From JADCCX01 sp051649305 (lineage in GTDB: Bacteria > Pseudomonadota > Alphaproteobacteria > Rhizobiales > Beijerinckiaceae): DNA of 64,000 bases. The notes under the pieces are model-generated. The model saw only the letters and a list, made by a program, of their open reading frames with translations, had not been told where the DNA came from and made no database searches. The stretch lies in NCBI GenBank assembly GCA_051649305.1, contig JBOFGV010000087.1, positions 43,462 to 107,461 of the forward strand. Direction: 5' to 3'. Position numbers and translations under genes: made by a program. Numbering within the stretch: position 1 is the stretch's first letter; each line of letters begins with the position of its first letter. Of this stretch, positions 59,723 to 64,000 are shown in pieces.

Positions 59723-60418
59723 TCAGTTTATCTCAGCTGTCAAAGCCGCAATCATACCTTCCAGCGTTGGGTGCTGTGCAACGCTTGTCCGGATCATGCG
59801 TTTGTCCTGCGTAGCCGTAGAAATGCAGACATGCAGAACATTCTGTATATGCATCTGCACTCCAGCTTTTTCGGCAAGATTCAAGAAAACCTCAGCAGCT
59901 CTGGGGGAGAAATGCATTACAGCATCAAGCTTTCCCTGCTTCAGCGCTGCGACAATCTTTGTATCCAGACTTGCAACGGGCAGTGTTTGATACACCTCAA
60001 TTGTGGTGAGCTGAAAATCAGCTGCAAGCGTCTGTATGGCTGTATCCCGTCGGGGTACGCCAGCGAGATAGAGCAGTCTTGACCCATTCGCAGTATGGTT
60101 TTTGAGCAGAGCAGCCAGCGCCTCGCCATCGCCCCGTGCGGAGTGAACTGTTGCAAAGCCTGCTGTTCGTGCAGCTGCAGCAGTTGCATCTCCCACGGCA
60201 TAAAACGGCAATAACTTGATGCCTTGGGAAGTGTCATCTGCCAGAAGGCGTGGAGCATGCCCGCTTGTGGCCAGAACAGCATCAAAACTGCCGCTGATCG
60301 CATGTTGAATCGGAACTACTGAGAATAGTGGTGATGAAAGCGTCTCATGCCCAGCCTTTGCAAGCGCAGCACAGGTGTCGGCAGCGCTTTCAACAGGTCT
60401 GGTGATCAGCACCCGCAT
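59723..60418 (-). CDS. hemD: uroporphyrinogen-III synthase
   Basis: 231 residues of the bilobed HemD fold: RVLITRPVESAADTCAALAK at the start, FYAVGDATAAAARTAGF in the middle and AVMHFSPRAAEVFLNLAEKA near the second lobe. Closes hydroxymethylbilane to uroporphyrinogen III. Its ATG follows the hemC stop with no gap. Poorly conserved family, but position and motifs agree. Confidence 0.92.
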   Translation of the reverse strand: MRVLITRPVESAADTCAALAKAGHETLSSPLFSVVPIQHAISGSFDAVLATSGHAPRLLADDTSQGIKLLPFYAVGDATAAAARTAGFATVHSARGDGEALAALLKNHTANGSRLLYLAGVPRRDTAIQTLAADFQLTTIEVYQTLPVASLDTKIVAALKQGKLDAVMHFSPRAAEVFLNLAEKAGVQMHIQNVLHVCISTATQDKRMIRTSVAQHPTLEGMIAALTAEIN

Positions 60419-61345
60419 TCACGCGCCCTGTTTATGAAAGATGTCCGCAGGCAAAAGCGCCTTGATCCGGAGGCCGAGCATCTCTCCCAGTGCCTTTGCA
60501 TCGGTTCCGGTTGCTTCATCGCGGAACAGGCGCTTGCCATCGGGCGACAGCACAAGCCCTTGAAGATGTATAACACCATTTTCAATCGTGGCATGACCTG
60601 CAATCGGCGTCTTGCACGAGCCATCAAGCACGCCGAGAAAGGCGCGTTCAGCGGCCACACAGGTCGTTGTGTCCTGATGCACAATGGTGCGGGCAGCAGA
60701 GAGAATCTTTCGGTCATTGCTGCGGACAACGAGGCCAATGGCACCTTGTGCAACGGCTGGCAGGAAAGCGTCCGTCTCCAGAATCGAGGTGGCTTCATGG
60801 GCGAGGTTCAGCCGGTTCAGACCAGCCATGGCCAGAATCGTGCCTTGCACAGTGCCAGCTTTGAGCTTGGCGAGGCGTGTCTGCACATTGCCGCGTAGCA
60901 ACTCCACCTTCAGGTCAGGCCGCCTGTTCAGCACCATCGCCTGACGGCGCAGGGAGGCCGTGCCGACGGTTGCCCCGGCGGGCAGCGTTTCAAGGGTGAA
61001 GCCTTTGAGTGCAATGAATGCATCCCGCGGGTCTTCGCGCTCCAGATAGCCCGCTTCCATCAAGCCGTCCGGCAGGGTTGTCGGCAGGTCCTTGCCGGAA
61101 TGCACACAAATATCCACGCGGCCAGCAAGCTGCGCCTCGTCGATTTCCTTGGTGAAAAGGCCTTTGCCGCCGCTTTCAGACAGGGCGCGATCCTGAATCT
61201 GGTCGCCGGTTGTCTGGATGATCACGATCTTGAAGCGATCCTCGTGCTCCTGCAGCGCGTCGGCCAGTCTGGCGCGTGTTTCATGCGCCTGTGCCAACGC
61301 CAGCGGGCTTCCCCGAGTACCGATACGCAAAAGAGGTTGTTTCAT
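60419..61345 (-). CDS. hemC: hydroxymethylbilane synthase (porphobilinogen deaminase)
   Basis: 308 residues: RIGTRGSPLALAQA, SGGKGLFTKEI, VHSGKDLPT, ASLRRQA, and LDGSCKTPIAGHA with Cys244 holding the dipyrromethane cofactor. Polymerises four porphobilinogens. First gene of the leftward hemC-hemD unit, divergent from tsaD. The usual VHSMKD reads VHSGKD, a small variation. Confidence 0.96.
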   Translation of the reverse strand: MKQPLLRIGTRGSPLALAQAHETRARLADALQEHEDRFKIVIIQTTGDQIQDRALSESGGKGLFTKEIDEAQLAGRVDICVHSGKDLPTTLPDGLMEAGYLEREDPRDAFIALKGFTLETLPAGATVGTASLRRQAMVLNRRPDLKVELLRGNVQTRLAKLKAGTVQGTILAMAGLNRLNLAHEATSILETDAFLPAVAQGAIGLVVRSNDRKILSAARTIVHQDTTTCVAAERAFLGVLDGSCKTPIAGHATIENGVIHLQGLVLSPDGKRLFRDEATGTDAKALGEMLGLRIKALLPADIFHKQGA

Positions 61346-61463
61346 ATGACTTTCAAGGGTTGTGGCAGGGCAGGCAGCACGCCTATACAGAGCGAACTGC
61401 GCGGGAGGTCAATCTCTCATGCTTAAATGCAGTGTTTATATCTGGTGGAGTGGATAGAAGCGT

Positions 61464-62537
61464 ATGCTGGTTCTTGGAATTGAGACGACATGCGACGAAA
61501 CCGCAGCTTCCGTTGTGCGCCGTTTGCCCGATGGCCGTGGCGATATCCTGTCTAATGAGATTCTCTCGCAAATTGCCGAACACGCGCGCTACGGCGGCGT
61601 TGTGCCCGAAATCGCAGCCCGCGCTCATGTCGATTACCTCGACAAGTTGATTTCCCGTGCCCTGACGCTTGCTGATGTCAAACTCAGTGATCTCTCCGGC
61701 ATTGCTGCCGCCGCAGGTCCCGGCCTGATTGGCGGGGTGCTGGTTGGTCTCACCACGGCGAAGGCATTGGCGCTTGTGTCGAAGAAGCCGCTGCTGGCGG
61801 TCAATCACCTTGAAGCACATGCTCTTTCGCCGCGCCTGACAGACGGCGTGCAGTTTCCTTATCTCTTGCTGCTGGTTTCGGGTGGGCACACCCAGCTGGT
61901 CGCAGTAACCGGTGTCGGCCAATACAGCCGCATCGGCACCACCATCGATGATGCGATTGGCGAAGCCTTCGACAAGGTCGGAAAGATGCTGGGCCTGCCT
62001 TATCCCGGTGGTCCGCAGGTGGAGAAGTTTGCTGAGGCGGGCAATCCCGAGCGGTTTGACCTGCCCCGCCCCATGCAGGGACGCCCCGAACCCAATTTCT
62101 CGCTTTCTGGCCTGAAAACAGCTGTGCGCCTTGCAGCTGACAGCATTGCCCCCTTGAGCGAGGAAGATGTGGCGGATCTCTGCGCCTCGTTTCAGGCTGC
62201 TGTGATTGATGTGATCGTCGAGCGCACACGCATTGGCCTGCGCGTCTTTCGCGAGCGGTTTGGCCATCCGCAGGCGGTGGTGGTTGCCGGTGGCGTAGGG
62301 GCCAACCAGCCTATCCGCCGCGCGCTGCAGCGTCTGGCCTTTGAAGCGGGCCTCCGCCTCGTTGTGCCGCCGCCCAAGCTTTGCACGGATAATGGTGCCA
62401 TGATTGCCTGGGCCGGTATCGAGCGGTTGTCGCTCAATCTGATCGACAGCATGGATACGCCTGCGAGAGCGCGTTGGCCGCTGGATACCGAAGCGCAGGC
62501 CATTGTTGGGTCAGGCAGGCTGGGGGCGAAGGTTTGA
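61464..62537 (+). CDS. tsaD: tRNA N6-adenosine threonylcarbamoyltransferase
   Basis: 357 residues: MLVLGIETTCDETAASVV, metal ligands His115 and His119 in NHLEAH, GGVGANQPIRRAL and PPPKLCTDNGAMIAW. With TsaB/C/E it makes t6A37 on ANN-decoding tRNAs. GGAG lies upstream of the ATG. Standard place beside hemC and gpsA. Confidence 0.96.
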   Translation: MLVLGIETTCDETAASVVRRLPDGRGDILSNEILSQIAEHARYGGVVPEIAARAHVDYLDKLISRALTLADVKLSDLSGIAAAAGPGLIGGVLVGLTTAKALALVSKKPLLAVNHLEAHALSPRLTDGVQFPYLLLLVSGGHTQLVAVTGVGQYSRIGTTIDDAIGEAFDKVGKMLGLPYPGGPQVEKFAEAGNPERFDLPRPMQGRPEPNFSLSGLKTAVRLAADSIAPLSEEDVADLCASFQAAVIDVIVERTRIGLRVFRERFGHPQAVVVAGGVGANQPIRRALQRLAFEAGLRLVVPPPKLCTDNGAMIAWAGIERLSLNLIDSMDTPARARWPLDTEAQAIVGSGRLGAKV

Positions 62538-62555
62538 TGAGTGCCACGAGGCACT

Positions 62556-62730
62556 TTCCTTCTCCCCTTGCGGGAGAAGGTGGCCTTCGCTTCAGCGAAG
62601 GTCGGATGAGGGGTCGCGCCGCACTCTGCGGTCAAAACATTTGCATGTCGAAAAGTTGTAAGGCGAACACAGCGCTACCCCTCATCCGTCATGCTTTGCA
62701 TGACACCTTCTCCCGCAAGGCGAGAAGGAG
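62556..62730. repeat. palindromic intergenic repeat, copy 5 (tsaD-gpsA)
   Basis: Arms CCTTCTCCCCTTGCGGGAGAAGGTG with CGGATGAGGGG on the left and CCCCTCATCCG with CACCTTCTCCCGCAAGGCGAGAAGG on the right make one ~175-base imperfect palindrome. The family is the same as in the cox cluster, but the right arm is of the AGAAGGAGG type. It ends ten bases from the gpsA ATG and supplies the Shine-Dalgarno AGAAGGAGG. Confidence 0.85.
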
Positions 62731-62739
62731 GTCGGTCCC

Positions 62740-63738
62740 ATGACCACCACCCTCTTTCAGCACATCGGCATTGTGGGCGCTGGCGCATTTGGCTCGGCAC
62801 TGGCCTGTGCCGCTGCAAGGGCAGGGCGGAAGGTTACGCTGTTTGCGCGGGATCCGGCGCAGGTTCACGACATCAACACGAAGCACGAAAATACCAAGGC
62901 GCTGAAGGGCTGCCAGTTGGACCCCACCATCAAGGCAACAAGCGAGCTGGCCGCGATGGCGCAGTGCAACGCTGTGATCCTCGCTTTGCCGATGCAGGCC
63001 ACTCGGCCTGTGGCCGAGGCGCTGGCGCTGGCTTTGCCTGCAAGCGTGCCAATCATCTGCACGGCCAAGGGCATCGAGCGCGGTACATTGCTTTTTGCCA
63101 CTGATCTGGTGACAGACCTGCTGCCGGGGCATCTCGCAGCCATCTTGTCCGGCCCCAGCTTTGCCATCGATATCGCTTCCGGCTTGCCAACAGCCGTAAC
63201 ATTGGCCTGTGCCGATCCCTATCTGGCGCAGGCCCTTGCGCAGGCGCTGAACACGCCAGCCCTCAGGATTTACCACGGAACAGATGTGCGCGGTGTCGAG
63301 ATCGGTGGTGCTGCGAAGAACGTGCTGGCCATCGCCGCCGGCATCGTCGCGGGCAGGGGGTTGGGAGACAGTGCTCGTGCCGCCATCATCACGCGCGGCT
63401 TTGCCGAAATTCGCCGCTTTGGCGAGGCTTTCGGGGCGAGGCCTGAAACACTCATGGGCCTTTCCGGTCTGGGCGACCTGTTGCTGACAGCCTCGTCGCC
63501 ACAGTCGCGCAATTATGCGCTGGGCTTGCGGCTTGGTGGCGGCATGTCCATCGAAGAAGCTGTTTCAACCGGCAAACTGGCAGAAGGGGCAGCCACAGCA
63601 TCCGCCCTGATGGAACTCGCCAAGGCCCGCGATATTGACCTGCCGATTTGCGGCATGGTGGATGCGCTGCTCAATGGCTGGCTGACAGTGGATGGCGCGC
63701 TGGAAGCGTTGCTCAACCGGCCTCAGAGGGCGGAATAG
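62740..63738 (+). CDS. gpsA: NAD(P)H-dependent glycerol-3-phosphate dehydrogenase
   Basis: 332 residues: Rossmann GAGAFG (13-18), then ICTAKGIERGT, LSGPSFAIDIASGLPTAV, and the catalytic-lysine region GGAAKNVLAIAAGIVAG. Reduces dihydroxyacetone phosphate to sn-glycerol-3-phosphate for phospholipid synthesis in the cytoplasm. Confidence 0.96.
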   Translation: MTTTLFQHIGIVGAGAFGSALACAAARAGRKVTLFARDPAQVHDINTKHENTKALKGCQLDPTIKATSELAAMAQCNAVILALPMQATRPVAEALALALPASVPIICTAKGIERGTLLFATDLVTDLLPGHLAAILSGPSFAIDIASGLPTAVTLACADPYLAQALAQALNTPALRIYHGTDVRGVEIGGAAKNVLAIAAGIVAGRGLGDSARAAIITRGFAEIRRFGEAFGARPETLMGLSGLGDLLLTASSPQSRNYALGLRLGGGMSIEEAVSTGKLAEGAATASALMELAKARDIDLPICGMVDALLNGWLTVDGALEALLNRPQRAE

Positions 63739-63757
63739 GAAACAGATAGGAATACTG

Positions 63758-64000
63758 ATGGCACATTGGCTCTATAAATCCGAACCCTTCAAATGGTCCT
63801 GGGACATGCAGGTGGCAGCAGGGGCCAAGGGCACGTTCTGGGACGGGGTGCGCAACCATCTCGCCAAGAAGCACCTGATGGCCATGCAAACCGGCGATCG
63901 TGGCTTTTTCTACCATTCCAACGAAGGATTGGAGATTGTCGGCATCGTTGAAGTGATCAAAACCGCCTATGCCGATCCCACTGCTGAGCCCGGTGAGCCT
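63758..64000 (+). CDS. EVE-domain protein (3' end beyond window)
   Basis: First 81 codons from ATG 63758: MAHWLYKSEPFKWSWDMQ, WDGVRNHLAKKHLMAM, TGDRGFFYHSNEG, EIVGIVEVIK. This is the EVE/PUA-like fold that binds modified bases. Follows gpsA by 19 bases, the usual order in Hyphomicrobiales, although a YciI-like gene often found between them is absent. Remainder outside window. Confidence 0.9.
   Translation, partial: MAHWLYKSEPFKWSWDMQVAAGAKGTFWDGVRNHLAKKHLMAMQTGDRGFFYHSNEGLEIVGIVEVIKTAYADPTAEPGEP

Noticed and set aside
61383..62267. 294-codon minus-strand frame opposite tsaD
   Set aside because: Antisense to tsaD, and its end overlaps the hemC-tsaD promoter region; translation is not protein-like.

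Overview
The window looks like chromosomal DNA of an alphaproteobacterium, most likely of the order Hyphomicrobiales (Rhizobiales). This is inferred from gene order and families: hemC-hemD-hemX-hemY divergent from tsaD-gpsA-EVE, a liv operon carrying a DUF6867 gene, a form II cox cluster, 'rhizobial' palindromic intergenic repeats, a CtrA-type TTAA-N7-TTAA site and moderately GC-rich coding sequence. No rRNA, tRNA, CRISPR array or transposase gene was recognised, so the species cannot be named.

Layout. 1-1.1 kb: a toxin-antitoxin pair translationally coupled to a TTG-started trmJ that leaves the window. 1.2-5.6 kb: icd, a soluble globin-sensor-like chemoreceptor, rpsD with a structured leader, and murI. 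5.7-9.5 kb: flavin amine oxidase, BASS-type transporter, D-amino-acid dehydrogenase. 9.5-12.2 kb: an inserted segment carrying a subtilase with RTX repeats, bounded by two diverged copies of the dadA 3' end. 12.2-16.8 kb: a NIT-domain chemoreceptor, a broken NTF2-like gene, a PilZ protein, ccdA and an AT-rich DUF6717 gene. 16.8-22.5 kb: a branched-chain amino acid ABC transporter (livHMGF, DUF6867, livK) read leftward. 22.9-24.3 kb: two overlapping paralogous GntR/FCD-like genes. 24.4-27.7 kb: flavin reductase and protocatechuate genes pcaB-pcaD-orf-pcaC.

28-39.2 kb is a molybdenum hydroxylase cluster: coxS-coxL(form II)-coxM, then a LysE exporter, a MoxR ATPase, a YkgJ protein, a CoxE VWA protein, a split XdhC pair and a molybdopterin-binding/cytidylyltransferase fusion. 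Four palindromic repeats sit between its genes, each just ahead of a start codon, and a ParDE-like module lies inside it. A fifth copy of the repeat precedes gpsA.

39.3-47.4 kb: histidine phosphatase, AraC-GyrI regulator, alkyltransferase-like protein, then a synthase-dependent polysaccharide-type locus (HlyD adaptor, processive GT2, a small YjfB-like gene and a TackOD1/degenerate-GGDEF protein) with a CtrA-type site in the GT2/YjfB intergenic region, followed by an SDR lacking its catalytic Tyr and a Gly-rich small protein. 47.5-49.3 kb: DUF2256 coupled to an iron-sulfur photolyase. 50.2-55.5 kb: an Anbu-type cluster (ATP-grasp, alpha-E, transglutaminase, proteasome-like Anbu) interrupted by a glutamate-receptor-like channel gene. 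55.5-64 kb: enoyl-CoA hydratase, a thioesterase, haem biosynthesis hemCD with hemX/hemY, then tsaD, gpsA and a partial EVE gene.

The candidates most worth pursuing as undescribed biology are the GT2-HlyD-TackOD1 locus with its CtrA-type site, the tandem FCD gene pair, the dadA-flanked subtilase insertion, the repeat-derived Shine-Dalgarno sequences of the cox operon and the rpsD leader.
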